IMG/VR virus record: IMGVR_UViG_3300030106_002741
Span: 4,550-30,441 of that record
DNA from: a virus
DNA length: 25,892 bases
Strand: one strand, 5' to 3'
The notes beneath the pieces were generated by a model, which did not search any database, had not been told where the DNA came from, and saw nothing but the letters and a program-made list of their open reading frames with translations. The translations under genes were made by a program, and so were the position numbers. Shown one piece after another: positions 1 through 8,014 of this stretch. Positions within the stretch are counted from its first letter, which is position 1, and each line of letters begins with the position of its first letter.

Positions 1-343
1 TTGGTTTTATTTGTTGTAAATCATAAACATATCTACCAGCCTTAATATTTCTCATAGTTGCAGCAGTAGCACTAATAGTTACATTTCCACTATCGTCAAT
101 AACAAAAGCTTCAAAAGAATTGTCAACTTGTTTACCAAGATTAGAACTACCTAAAACTGGAGAGGTGTTTTTTACGCTGCCTCCAGATCGGTAAACCTGC
201 ATAAGAAATGAATAATTATCTGTTGATAATGTAAGAGCTGTACCAGACGAATCTTTTAACGTCAAAGTAAGACTAAAGCTATCTCCTTGACGACATGTTA
301 TATCTAGTTTTTCTGATACGTCTAAATTTACTTTACTAGCCAT
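1..343 (-). CDS. Ig-like virion protein, C-terminus cut by window edge
   Basis: This open reading frame starts at ATG 343-341 and runs off the left edge, leaving 114 codons. It begins MASKVNLDVSEKLDI, followed by the stretch CRQGDSFSLTLTLKD and later AGRYVYDLQ. This 'QG-x-F-x-LTLTLKD...GxYxYDL' pattern is common in small beta-sandwich proteins of phage tail or neck modules, which is the basis for the call. Its ATG overlaps the portal stop codon by one base (TAATG), so the two genes are translated in tandem and probably share a transcript. The exact virion role cannot be told from this fragment. Confidence 0.6.
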   Translation of the reverse strand, partial: MASKVNLDVSEKLDITCRQGDSFSLTLTLKDSSGTALTLSTDNYSFLMQVYRSGGSVKNTSPVLGSSNLGKQVDNSFEAFVIDDSGNVTISATAATMRNIKAGRYVYDLQQIKP

Positions 344-2805
344 TATTGTAATATGTTTTGAACTGTTTCATCTAGATCCTGTTTATCAGGCATTTCTGTA
401 GGTTCGGTTAATTCACCTCTTTGTCCCTTTCTTTGAGACATTAATTTACTTTGTTCAGCAGCTTGTTTTTTAACTCTACTGTCCTTTCTGTCTTCTTTAA
501 GAACTTCAATTTTTTCTTTAAACTCTTGATCGTCAGTTTTAAACCCTAGTGTAGCTTGAGCTCTAATTGTCTCTATTTCTTTTTGCATTTCATGCCTTAC
601 TTGAGCTACTTGTATTTCTAACTGCGACTTAAGCTGAAGCTTCTGAGCCTCAATCTGAGCTTCCATTTGCATTTCTTGTTGCTTAGCCTGAGAAGCAGCT
701 TGAGCAGCTTGCTGAGCTTGTTGAGCCTGCATTTGAGAATTTTGCATAGCTTGTGCTTGCATTTTATCCATTCTCTTTTTACGCCTAATAATCAATAATC
801 TTTCAGCTTGATTTACATCTTTAAGGTTTCTAATAGCTATAGCGTCTTCTAAATCTATTTGCTGTTGCTGAATAGCCATTTGAATGTTCTGCTCTAAATA
901 TGCTTTTTCAGCATCTTCCATTTCTTTTTGAACGGTAACACCGAAGTTAAACATTGGTAGGTCGCTAAAAGAACTTAAAACTTCCATGTTTGACTTTCCA
1001 ATAGCGTTCTGGTAAATCCCCATAAGAACAGACTCTGGTGGAATAATCTGCAAACACTTAACAACGTCTTCACATACCTTTTTAAATAAGATCATAGAAG
1101 CGTTTGTTATGTCATATATAGCATTATTACCAGCAGCAATAGCTTGTTGCTGAACACCAACTAAAGCGTCACCTTTTGGAGTTGAAGCATCCATAGCTTC
1201 ATTAATGCCTGTTGTATCTCTTATTAATCTTAAGTAATGATTATATAAAGCAATTAGTTCGTTTATGTTTCTAATACTATTATCTATAGTACGAACTGGT
1301 GGGTTTTGAAAACCTCCCTCTGGGTTTTTACTTCTGTAATAAAATACACCTGTCTGTTCATAAATATCATGAAGCTCAAGAGGTTGAAGCTCTCCTCCTT
1401 TACCAAGTTGCACATTTTCTAACCCCTCAATATCTATAATTAATCCATCTGGTTTAGCCTTAGCTATAGATTGTTGCAACTTTAAGTGAGTTATTTGAAG
1501 CATATCAGCAAAACCAACACAGCCGTCTACCATAGACTTAGGCATCATGCCTCTAAAGTTAGTAGCAACAACAGAATAACCCATACGAGTTCTACCTATG
1601 TCGTGCATGTTTCTAGGAATGTTTGTTTTCATTCCATAGTCAAAAATATGCTTTGTACCTAAAATATATAACCCACCATATATGGTAACTATATCCATTC
1701 TATGAGGCTTACGCTCAAATACACCCCCTGTTTTTTCCTTATAGTTAAATCCTTCGTAAAAGAAATTTCTATTACCATGCCTGTTTTCTTTCTCTTCAAA
1801 GTGCATACAGTCGACAGACATAAACTCAAAGTCTAGCAACTCAATTGTGTAGTCGTCGTAACCGTAAACGTTTTTATTTAAAGAGTTATCGTATTTAGAT
1901 ATAGAAAATCTAGATGTATCGTGTGATTTTGATCTAGCGGAATCAGTGGCAATTTCTTTATACTGTTCCTCTGTGAATCTGTCTCCCGCTAATCGCTTTA
2001 ATTCTTGTATGGTAATTCTTTTAACATGCCCTGCGTATACAAGATCTTCAAAATTTGGATCTTCTGTTTGGCTATGCACAAAATTACAAGGATCTACATA
2101 TGTTGTTTTAATACCGTAGCTAGGATCGTTAGTCCTTCTAACAACACACATCCCAAGAGCGACTAAATCATTAACGCACCTTCTGTATACAGCGTCATTA
2201 AAATTATTCCAAGAAAGAGTTAAATTGGTACCAATCTGAGCTGATATTTCAGCATCTGTTTTAATATTAGTATCTAAAAATATATCTGCTTCCTCTAGTG
2301 TATCAGGCAACATTTCAGGATCTTGATCTAAAACCAATCCGTCAGTTTCCTTTTTGAGTTGCATTAACTGCTCTTTTAACTCAACTTGAATCTTTATTCT
2401 CTGCTTTTCTTTATTCTTATCAGAAGAAGAAAGAGGATCTATAGCCTCAAGATTTGGATAAGGGTTACGTGATAAAATTTTGTTTACTACAATTTTTGCA
2501 AACTTAGGAAGAACTGGAACTGGAGTGTAGTCTAAATTAATAAGGCTACCATCCGAGTTGTTAGGATCAAGATTTGTAAGAATCTGCTTGTATATATTTG
2601 TATCCTGAGTCCCGTTAGCGTAGTCTCTATTTCTTTCAAAAGTTTTATTTCTTTTGTTGTATAAAGACCCTATGTCTTGTGTTTTGCCCCATTGATTTTC
2701 AATAGCTTTAGCATACTTTAATCCGTACGCTTTACTTTCTTTTACTTTTTGAGACGCTAGTGGATCTGGGAAGCTGCCTGAACTTTTGTTTTCGTTTGTA
2801 TACAT
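343..2805 (-). CDS. portal protein with long Gln-rich coiled-coil tail
   Basis: Portal proteins form the dodecameric ring through which DNA enters and leaves the capsid, and dock the terminase. The call comes from size (820 aa), position directly after the terminase large subunit, and the body of the protein, which resembles P22-type portals; no single motif proves it. Roughly the last 180 residues are rich in Gln, Ala, Glu and Lys with heptad-like spacing, predicting a long coiled coil that could form a portal barrel. I chose ATG at 2805; an in-frame TTG at 2826 would add seven residues (MHKYYPL). A TATATTTG box at 2824-2831 overlaps that TTG, which favours the ATG. It could also be a portal with a fused scaffold-like tail. 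Confidence 0.82.
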   Translation of the reverse strand: MYTNENKSSGSFPDPLASQKVKESKAYGLKYAKAIENQWGKTQDIGSLYNKRNKTFERNRDYANGTQDTNIYKQILTNLDPNNSDGSLINLDYTPVPVLPKFAKIVVNKILSRNPYPNLEAIDPLSSSDKNKEKQRIKIQVELKEQLMQLKKETDGLVLDQDPEMLPDTLEEADIFLDTNIKTDAEISAQIGTNLTLSWNNFNDAVYRRCVNDLVALGMCVVRRTNDPSYGIKTTYVDPCNFVHSQTEDPNFEDLVYAGHVKRITIQELKRLAGDRFTEEQYKEIATDSARSKSHDTSRFSISKYDNSLNKNVYGYDDYTIELLDFEFMSVDCMHFEEKENRHGNRNFFYEGFNYKEKTGGVFERKPHRMDIVTIYGGLYILGTKHIFDYGMKTNIPRNMHDIGRTRMGYSVVATNFRGMMPKSMVDGCVGFADMLQITHLKLQQSIAKAKPDGLIIDIEGLENVQLGKGGELQPLELHDIYEQTGVFYYRSKNPEGGFQNPPVRTIDNSIRNINELIALYNHYLRLIRDTTGINEAMDASTPKGDALVGVQQQAIAAGNNAIYDITNASMILFKKVCEDVVKCLQIIPPESVLMGIYQNAIGKSNMEVLSSFSDLPMFNFGVTVQKEMEDAEKAYLEQNIQMAIQQQQIDLEDAIAIRNLKDVNQAERLLIIRRKKRMDKMQAQAMQNSQMQAQQAQQAAQAASQAKQQEMQMEAQIEAQKLQLKSQLEIQVAQVRHEMQKEIETIRAQATLGFKTDDQEFKEKIEVLKEDRKDSRVKKQAAEQSKLMSQRKGQRGELTEPTEMPDKQDLDETVQNILQ

Positions 2806-2823
2806 CAAGGGATAGTATTTATG

Positions 2824-2831
2824 CAAATATA
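2824..2831 (-). promoter_or_regulatory. Bacteroidetes -7 box (TATATTTG) before portal
   Basis: On the minus strand the 41-bp gap between terminase and portal holds TATATTTG, a match to the Bacteroidetes -7 consensus TAnnTTTG. It lies about 18 bases before the portal ATG. No TTG is found at the expected 19-21 bp upstream, so this is a partial promoter match only. Confidence 0.4.
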
Positions 2832-2846
2832 CTAAATAAGACGTTT

Positions 2847-4970
2847 CTAGGAGATTGGCTTATATCTTCTAAAGAATTTCTTTTCTGCGAAATTATATTG
2901 TTTCTTTTTTGGCTTAGATTTTTGAGCTGCTAATAAGGCTAAACCAGAGCTTATAGTAAGGTCAAATTTTGTTCTGTTATTGATATTAAAACCTATCCAA
3001 TCCTCTAAGGTGTTGTTAAAATACATATTACCAAACTCCCCTGTTTCTGAGTTAATTCCAATATGGTTGTGGATATAAGCCTCAATAGCGTGTGCGTGAG
3101 CCTGAATAACATCTTGAGAGTTAGATGGGATTCCTTTTGTTTTTACGTTAACCTTAGAGTTCGGAGATTTTAAATGGTCTGGTCTATTCATTAAAAACCC
3201 ATCATAACCTCTTGATTCAAAATGTCTTGCGATACCATACTTATTGTTCTCAATCAATATAGGATACCCATAAAAAACAGCAGCCATGAGAACGTCTTCA
3301 TAAAATATTTTAGCTAACGGCGGTCTAGAAGCGTATTCTAAAACAAACATATTTGAAGGGTGTTGCATATGAAACTTATTGTAGAGGTGCAAAGCGCCTT
3401 TCGAACCTCTGCCATCAACGGTTGCGTCAAGATCATAGGAGTCAACACCACCAACCCCTAAATCAGAATTTGCAGGAATGCGTTTACCTCTTTCGTATTT
3501 CTTTACATTTCTTAACTCAGGTGGAGGCATCCAAGATATTTTAAATCGGCCTTTTGGGTCTGGCTTAAAAACAACTTCTGTATCCTTCTGAGCTTCCTTC
3601 CAAACAAAGTTACCTACAACCACAGGATTTGGAAACAACTCGTCATTGTATTGAATCTGTTCATAGATTCTACCAATGTTAAATAAGCTACCATCTATAC
3701 TATCCCTAAAAGCCTCATCAGTAGTAAAAGGGAACTGTCTTGTTATTTCGTTTAACTCTGATGGGTCGTCTTTTAAAGACTCTCTTTCATTTTTAAGATA
3801 GGTCTTAGCTCCGAATATTATGTCCTCACCGTCTAAACCATTTGTTACATTTACAGGGTCTTCTATTACGGGCATGCCATATTGATCAAAAAAGCCCTCT
3901 AAAGATTCATAAGCAGGAATAAACAGCCTATATAGACCTGTTCTAGTTCTACCGTTTGCGTTTCTTTCTAAAGGGTTCGAATCCCTCCATAGATCCTTGT
4001 ACTGACTCCCACCTTTGTCCATCGGATTTACCGTACTCCCTACTAGAGCTTTTCCTACGATTTTTCTTCCGACGATCAAACATGTCCTCTGAATCCTCCA
4101 TGCGTCCCTTATGTCTGTAGGTCTTTCCCATTTTCCTGCTTCATCTAAATACAACAAGTGTAGCTTCTCACCGTCATATGCGTTGTTAGTTGTGTTTTTC
4201 CAATTAATAACTGTGTTAAGCGCCTCACCAGTTTGTGATGTTTTATTGTTTTTTGTGATACGCTTTGACGGCTCTCTAAAAGCTAGCTCCATACGTGGAT
4301 TAGTTGTACCGTCCTGTATTGGTTTAAAAAAGAAAGGGTAGTGTCTAAACATATACACCACCTTCTTCATAAAGATGTTTTCCTGAGCGTCTTTACCTGT
4401 TTTCGACTGGATCCCCATAAGCTTGTCTTTAACCTGTGTAGCTTCGTCCACAAGAACAGCACTACAGATATTAGTATACCCAGAACGACGACACTTAGTA
4501 TATAGCTGACCGATACAACGAGGATCAGACTCGCACGCAGCCATGTGTAAAAATATTTCACGTTGAAAGTTTAAAAAATATGGGTATCCTACATCTAATT
4601 TTGTCCATTGGAGCATCATGTAATGCCGCCCCGTAATATATGTAGCTGTACCGTTGTTATAAAACCAAAGACCCTCACGCCTACGCCTAAACTCTTCCTC
4701 GATATATGGACGAAACTTTTCTCTAAACTGTCTTGGCATTTCCGCCCACTCATCCATAGAACGAATACGAGACAATTCCTGCGGCATAGGTGTCCTCTCC
4801 CACACTTGCAAGTCGTCTGATTTTTTATATCCAATAATGTTTTTCTTAGGCGGCCTTTTTGGAAGGCAAATGAGTATCCCACCGAGCTCAATAATCTCAC
4901 CTTCCGTACCGTTGGGACAAATCTTAATAGCAGGTTCTTCATAGTTTTCTATGTCTAGTAAATTACTCAA
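2847..4970 (-). CDS. terL: terminase large subunit (ATPase + nuclease)
   Basis: This is the packaging motor: an ATPase that pumps DNA through the portal and a nuclease that cuts concatemers. Visible motifs are an arginine-rich, degenerate Walker A (YTKCRRSGYT, residues 158-167), Walker B LLYLDEA (273-279) and an RNase H-like nuclease set: D510 and D513 in GVDSYD, E574 in LIENN, D670 in KFDLT. At 707 aa it is long for the family, with an extra N-terminal region of about 100 residues. The start is TTG, overlapping the stop of the upstream 62-aa gene as TTGA; the next internal ATG is some 60 codons in, so TTG is the best start. It is followed after 41 bp by the portal gene. Confidence 0.92.
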   Translation of the reverse strand: MSNLLDIENYEEPAIKICPNGTEGEIIELGGILICLPKRPPKKNIIGYKKSDDLQVWERTPMPQELSRIRSMDEWAEMPRQFREKFRPYIEEEFRRRREGLWFYNNGTATYITGRHYMMLQWTKLDVGYPYFLNFQREIFLHMAACESDPRCIGQLYTKCRRSGYTNICSAVLVDEATQVKDKLMGIQSKTGKDAQENIFMKKVVYMFRHYPFFFKPIQDGTTNPRMELAFREPSKRITKNNKTSQTGEALNTVINWKNTTNNAYDGEKLHLLYLDEAGKWERPTDIRDAWRIQRTCLIVGRKIVGKALVGSTVNPMDKGGSQYKDLWRDSNPLERNANGRTRTGLYRLFIPAYESLEGFFDQYGMPVIEDPVNVTNGLDGEDIIFGAKTYLKNERESLKDDPSELNEITRQFPFTTDEAFRDSIDGSLFNIGRIYEQIQYNDELFPNPVVVGNFVWKEAQKDTEVVFKPDPKGRFKISWMPPPELRNVKKYERGKRIPANSDLGVGGVDSYDLDATVDGRGSKGALHLYNKFHMQHPSNMFVLEYASRPPLAKIFYEDVLMAAVFYGYPILIENNKYGIARHFESRGYDGFLMNRPDHLKSPNSKVNVKTKGIPSNSQDVIQAHAHAIEAYIHNHIGINSETGEFGNMYFNNTLEDWIGFNINNRTKFDLTISSGLALLAAQKSKPKKKQYNFAEKKFFRRYKPIS

Positions 4971-5155
4971 CGAACCCTCCCAAATCTATCGCTACCAAAG
5001 CTAGGAAATCCTGTTTTAGGATTGGCTAACTGCATGTAACTTTCACACTTATCACACTTTATATCGTGTATAACCCCCTTGCCTTCTATATACCTAATAG
5101 TAACACCCGTTTTTTCTACAGTGTCATCACTGCACTCACATTTATATTCAGCCAT
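4967..5155 (-). CDS. small zinc-ribbon-like protein before terL
   Basis: A 62-aa protein with two cysteine pairs, CxC near the N-terminus (residues 6-8) and CDKC (residues 34-37), as expected for a small zinc ribbon. Its stop overlaps the TTG start of the terminase (TTGA), so translation of the two is probably coupled. The position suggests a role in packaging, such as a DNA- or terminase-binding factor, but the sequence alone does not show this. It is too short to be a typical small terminase subunit. Confidence 0.65.
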   Translation of the reverse strand: MAEYKCECSDDTVEKTGVTIRYIEGKGVIHDIKCDKCESYMQLANPKTGFPSFGSDRFGRVR

Positions 5156-5160
5156 TTCAT

Positions 5161-5412
5161 TTAATTTCGTTTAGAACCTTTTACTCTAGACTTTTCTTTT
5201 CTACCTCTGTTTTTGCTTTTAGGCTCTACAACTGTTACGACTTCACCTCCTTTTGTAAAATGGTGTAGGTCTTTCCCATCACCTTTTTTTACTCTACCTC
5301 CCTTTTCAGCTTTCCTTCTGCGCTTGTTTCTAGCAGCACGTTCCCTCTTATCCTTTTGAGAAGACTGAAATTTATCGTATTCTTTTTTGTAGTTTCTTTT
5401 CTTTACTCTCAT
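5161..5412 (-). CDS. basic HNH-like small phage protein
   Basis: This 83-aa, very basic protein contains KKGDGKDLHHFTKGG followed by KSKNRGRK. The layout 'KKGDGKDVdH...KGG...v.s.SKNRs' is that of a widespread small phage protein that looks like a shortened HNH nuclease core: the HH pair would correspond to the D/N-H of the fold and the KNR to its final motif. Here the segment between KGG and KNR is shortened, so activity is doubtful. The ATG overlaps the stop of the HNH gene upstream (ATGA). It also carries two copies of the di-glycine motif (AEKGGRV, FTKGGEV) seen in other late proteins of this window. Confidence 0.6.
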   Translation of the reverse strand: MRVKKRNYKKEYDKFQSSQKDKRERAARNKRRRKAEKGGRVKKGDGKDLHHFTKGGEVVTVVEPKSKNRGRKEKSRVKGSKRN

Positions 5413-5774
5413 AACTGCTGCAAGTTACGCTTTTTTTTTCTTCTATCATAAGTTGCTATTCTGTGGCAGTTAGCACACCTAACCTCACACTTATCTATTT
5501 CTTTTTGTATTGTTTTTAAAGAGTATGACTGATTACCCATATCTGAAACATTAGACTTCTTTTCACCTCTAACGTGATCAAACTCTAAAACCAATGGATT
5601 GCTTTCACCGCAATCAACACATGAGTATAAGGTCTTAACAAAAGCTATATACTCTTTGTTTCTTTTCCTGTTTTCTCTATTTTTCTTTTTACTACGATCT
5701 TTTATTTTTTGCTTGTTAGCCTCGTAGTGACGCTTTGCGGCTGCTGCCTGATCTTTTGCGTCTTTATAAGCCAT
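5409..5774 (-). CDS. HNH endonuclease
   Basis: A 121-aa protein with a clear HNH fold: CVDC (C52, C55), FDHVRGEK with D66-H67, and CANCH (C100, C103, H104) followed by basic residues. The four cysteines would bind a structural zinc and the D/H/H set the catalytic metal. The N-terminal 45 residues are highly charged and probably helical, likely for DNA binding. HNH proteins beside the terminase help the terminase cut DNA in HK97-type phages; that role is inferred from position. Free-standing homing activity is the alternative. Confidence 0.88.
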   Translation of the reverse strand: MAYKDAKDQAAAAKRHYEANKQKIKDRSKKKNRENRKRNKEYIAFVKTLYSCVDCGESNPLVLEFDHVRGEKKSNVSDMGNQSYSLKTIQKEIDKCEVRCANCHRIATYDRRKKKRNLQQL

Positions 5775-6064
5775 TACTTAGAAAATCTTTCAGCAAATCC
5801 CCCTGAATAATCTTTAGCTTCACCTATTTCTCCGCTAGACTTTAAATCTTTTATCATTTGCTCTAACCTCTGTCTTTCTACAAGCAGCTCTTTACAATCT
5901 GTTGCAGTTTGTTTAATAGATTGAAGTTCGGCTTTTCTAGCACTACCGCTAATATCTGGATCAACGGGTTTCTTAATTTCTTCTATCATATTATTGATAG
6001 CCTCCTCCATGCTAGACATTAGTCTTTTAGCTGCTGATACTGTCGTAAACTTAATTTTCGACAT
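5774..6064 (-). CDS. helical 96-aa protein, small-terminase candidate
   Basis: I start this gene at ATG 6064 (MSKIKFTTVS); a longer reading from 6082 lacks support. The product is 96 aa, mostly charged and helical, with a probable coiled coil around residues 40-75 (KQTATDCKELLVERQRLEQM) and a C-terminal YSGGFAERFSK. Length, coiled coil and place, four genes before terL, would suit a small terminase subunit, but no DNA-binding helix-turn-helix is obvious. Its start overlaps the end of the Cpn10-like gene by 14 bases, and its stop overlaps the HNH start (TAATG). Function is unproven. Confidence 0.6.
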   Translation of the reverse strand: MSKIKFTTVSAAKRLMSSMEEAINNMIEEIKKPVDPDISGSARKAELQSIKQTATDCKELLVERQRLEQMIKDLKSSGEIGEAKDYSGGFAERFSK

Positions 6065-6638
6065 AAAGCAAATCTTCTGCACGGGTACGGTAGTATTCTT
6101 TCCCGTCTATTTTTATACGATAATCTCTATTCTGTTTAAATCCCACTACATCCCCAGACTTTACTCCAAGCTCTTCCAGCCAAGGACTATCAAAAGCAAT
6201 ACGACCTTTAGTAGGTAATTTTTCTGATAAGTCTACAACTTCTATTAAATCTGATTTAGTCTCTAACTCCTCTTGCTCTGTAAACTCTAAAAGAGCCCAC
6301 CCCATAAGCGGTTTAACTTCACCAGTTTTTTTACTCTTATAAGCTATAGCTTGATTGTTTATTGTATGGTTTGGATCATATCTAACCAAGTAATGATTGT
6401 CATTACCAGTTAATACCTGACCTTCATTAATTACAACCAAGTGATGAAAGTACAACGTGTCGCCTTCTTCCACACCTGTATTGTATTTTAAAGGAGAGCA
6501 AACTACAGGGCCTTCAGTAACCCTATGCTCAAACTCATTAAATCTATTGTCTACATACAGCTCTAGCCCAGAGTCTGTCTTAATTGTGTCGTTGAACTGT
6601 TTTTCAAGCTCAACGACAAAAATATCTAAAGTTTTCAT
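6051..6638 (-). CDS. GroES/Cpn10-like co-chaperonin protein
   Basis: A 195-aa protein whose last 45 residues read like the C-terminal half of Cpn10: a GDVVGF element, then IKIDGKEYYRTRAEDLLYVE, close to the GroES pattern 'KiDgkEylimregDILaviE'. The N-terminal half has a second, weaker copy of the GroES strand pattern (VEEGDTLYFHH, residues 57-66). GroES caps GroEL; phages such as T4 (gp31) bring their own version to fold capsid protein. A role in capsid folding therefore fits its place in the late operon. It is twice the usual length, and no clear GroEL-binding mobile loop is visible, so it may instead be a structural beta-barrel protein. Confidence 0.55.
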   Translation of the reverse strand: MKTLDIFVVELEKQFNDTIKTDSGLELYVDNRFNEFEHRVTEGPVVCSPLKYNTGVEEGDTLYFHHLVVINEGQVLTGNDNHYLVRYDPNHTINNQAIAYKSKKTGEVKPLMGWALLEFTEQEELETKSDLIEVVDLSEKLPTKGRIAFDSPWLEELGVKSGDVVGFKQNRDYRIKIDGKEYYRTRAEDLLYVEN

Positions 6639-6641
6639 AAA

Positions 6642-6881
6642 TTAAAAATTACAGTCGTATTCAATTATACAAGGCATAGAGTCAACAGATTTCCAAAGAA
6701 CTTGAGAGTCGTCTTCGTTCTGCATGTAAACTAAATACCTTTGTTTACCGTACTTGTATAAATGCTTTTCGTCAAGTACAATAGTGCTTACTTCACCTCT
6801 ACCAGCTCTCATGCCGACGTAGTAAGCCATAGCGTTTTTCGGGTCCTCCCCGATAATAATTTTTCTAATAAGTCCTTCCAT
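6642..6881 (-). CDS. hypothetical late protein, 79 aa
   Basis: A small protein starting MEGLIRKIIIGEDPKNAMAY with probable beta strands (YLVYMQNEDDSQVLWKSV). No known domain was recognised. It lies three bases from the Cpn10-like gene and four bases from the next upstream gene, so it is part of the same tightly packed late operon. It is probably a virion or assembly accessory protein by position only. Confidence 0.6.
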   Translation of the reverse strand: MEGLIRKIIIGEDPKNAMAYYVGMRAGRGEVSTIVLDEKHLYKYGKQRYLVYMQNEDDSQVLWKSVDSMPCIIEYDCNF

Positions 6882-6885
6882 TTTA

Positions 6886-7221
6886 TTAATCTTCTAACTC
6901 AACACCAGTACCATTCAAAAGATCATCAATATCTTTATACCCGTCTACTTCTTCTGAATCTTTATTATCTAAATCGTACCAAGTGCTATCTATAAATTGC
7001 AATATACTATTTAATTCTTCTCTTGAGTCAAGACTATAACTATATATAGCCTTTAATCTAGAATTACCCATAATGTCTTCATCTATTAAGCCTGTAACCA
7101 TAACAGAAGCTACCCTATCTCGCATATTATAAAGGTCAACAATTTGATCTAATTCCATAGATAATCTTTGAACCTCTAAGAAAAATGCTTGTTCTTCCAT
7201 ATCTTTACGAAGTAATCTCAT
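6886..7221 (-). CDS. hypothetical acidic helical protein, 111 aa
   Basis: I start at ATG 7221 (MRLLRKDMEEQ); a TTG at 7239 would run into the opposite-strand gene that begins at 7226, and an ATG at 7200 is also possible. The product is acidic and mainly helical, with a long amphipathic stretch LEVQRLSMELDQIVDLY and a C-terminal acidic tail ending GVELED. No family was recognised. Its start is five bases from the start of the divergent winged-helix gene, leaving no room for two separate promoters. Confidence 0.6.
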   Translation of the reverse strand: MRLLRKDMEEQAFFLEVQRLSMELDQIVDLYNMRDRVASVMVTGLIDEDIMGNSRLKAIYSYSLDSREELNSILQFIDSTWYDLDNKDSEEVDGYKDIDDLLNGTGVELED

Positions 7222-7225
7222 TTTA

Positions 7226-7645
7226 ATGCCAAAAAGCAAAATAGCTAAAAAAAAACTTTTTAGGGAAAGTTCTAAACTTAATCAAAGGTACGTAAAAAGA
7301 AACTTTCTTAAACACCTTAGAACTAAACTTTTAAACTTTTGTAAAAGGTACGACATCTTTGAAAAAGAATTGTTGTTTATGCTTTGGGCATACGACCTTG
7401 AGTTTTGGACTATAGATTACGCAGCTAAAGAATATCAGTATTCCAAAAAACATATAGCAGAAAGGATAATATACCCGTTAGTGAAAGAAGGGTACGCATA
7501 CAAACATTTCGATAAATTAACCCCATCGCAAACGTATGAGGACCATTTATTCAGAGATGAGCTAAAAATGAATTATAGGGTGAGGTATGCTTTAACACAA
7601 AAAGCAAGATTGCTGGTGCAGTCTTTCTATAGGGAGTTAGAGTAA
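7226..7645 (+). CDS. winged-helix DNA-binding protein on opposite strand
   Basis: A 139-aa basic protein. Residues 47-140 have a MarR-like winged-helix layout: ELLFMLWAYDLEFWTIDYAA, a recognition segment YSKKHIAERIIYPLVKEGY, a wing, and NYRVRYALTQKARLLVQ leading into a last helix. This suggests a transcription regulator or DNA-binding architectural protein. It is transcribed against its neighbours, starts five bases from a divergent gene and ends one base before the thermonuclease stop, so its mRNA must be antisense to late messages. No TAnnTTTG box was found just upstream. Its target is unknown; the repeats at 14052-14178 are candidates. Confidence 0.72.
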   Translation: MPKSKIAKKKLFRESSKLNQRYVKRNFLKHLRTKLLNFCKRYDIFEKELLFMLWAYDLEFWTIDYAAKEYQYSKKHIAERIIYPLVKEGYAYKHFDKLTPSQTYEDHLFRDELKMNYRVRYALTQKARLLVQSFYRELE

Positions 7646-8005
7646 CTATCTTTTACCTCCGTCGTACTCTACAGCGTGGCCTTCTTCTATAAGCTGCTTG
7701 TTTAAGTTTTTCATAGTAAGAGAGTCAGGACAGCAAAAGTCTATTTCTCCAAGACATCTACCAAACTTACCGACTCCATGCGATACAACCTGAACTTCTG
7801 TTGCTGTATCTAAAAGCTCAGCTACTCTTTTTTTAGCTGCCATCCCTCGTTTCTTTTCTTCAAGATCACGAGTTCTCGATTCAGGTGTGTTGATACCCAT
7901 AAACCTTATTCGCTTTTTGATTTTTACATCAAAGCCTAGATCTATGCTAGCGTCTATTGTGTCCCCATCGATAACTCTAAGAACTTCTATATTGTATGTA
8001 TACAT
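7646..8005 (-). CDS. thermonuclease (SNase-like)
   Basis: A 119-aa protein of the staphylococcal nuclease family, which cuts DNA and RNA using calcium. The catalytic set is present: VIDGDTIDA (D13-T16), RFMGINTPE with R34 and E42, and GRCLGEI with R83. The usual Tyr before the GR motif is Phe here (KFGRCLG). It has no signal peptide, so it should act in the cytoplasm, for example in degrading host DNA or in virion-associated DNA processing. It ends next to the stop of the opposing winged-helix gene with no spacer, and is nine bases downstream of the DUF5675 gene. Confidence 0.9.
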   Translation of the reverse strand: MYTYNIEVLRVIDGDTIDASIDLGFDVKIKKRIRFMGINTPESRTRDLEEKKRGMAAKKRVAELLDTATEVQVVSHGVGKFGRCLGEIDFCCPDSLTMKNLNKQLIEEGHAVEYDGGKR

Positions 8006-8014
8006 GTTTATTAA

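Noticed and set aside
3353-4820. Plus- and minus-strand open frames of 60-108 codons inside terL
   Set aside because: They lie wholly within the terminase in other frames, have no family resemblance and break the operon logic.
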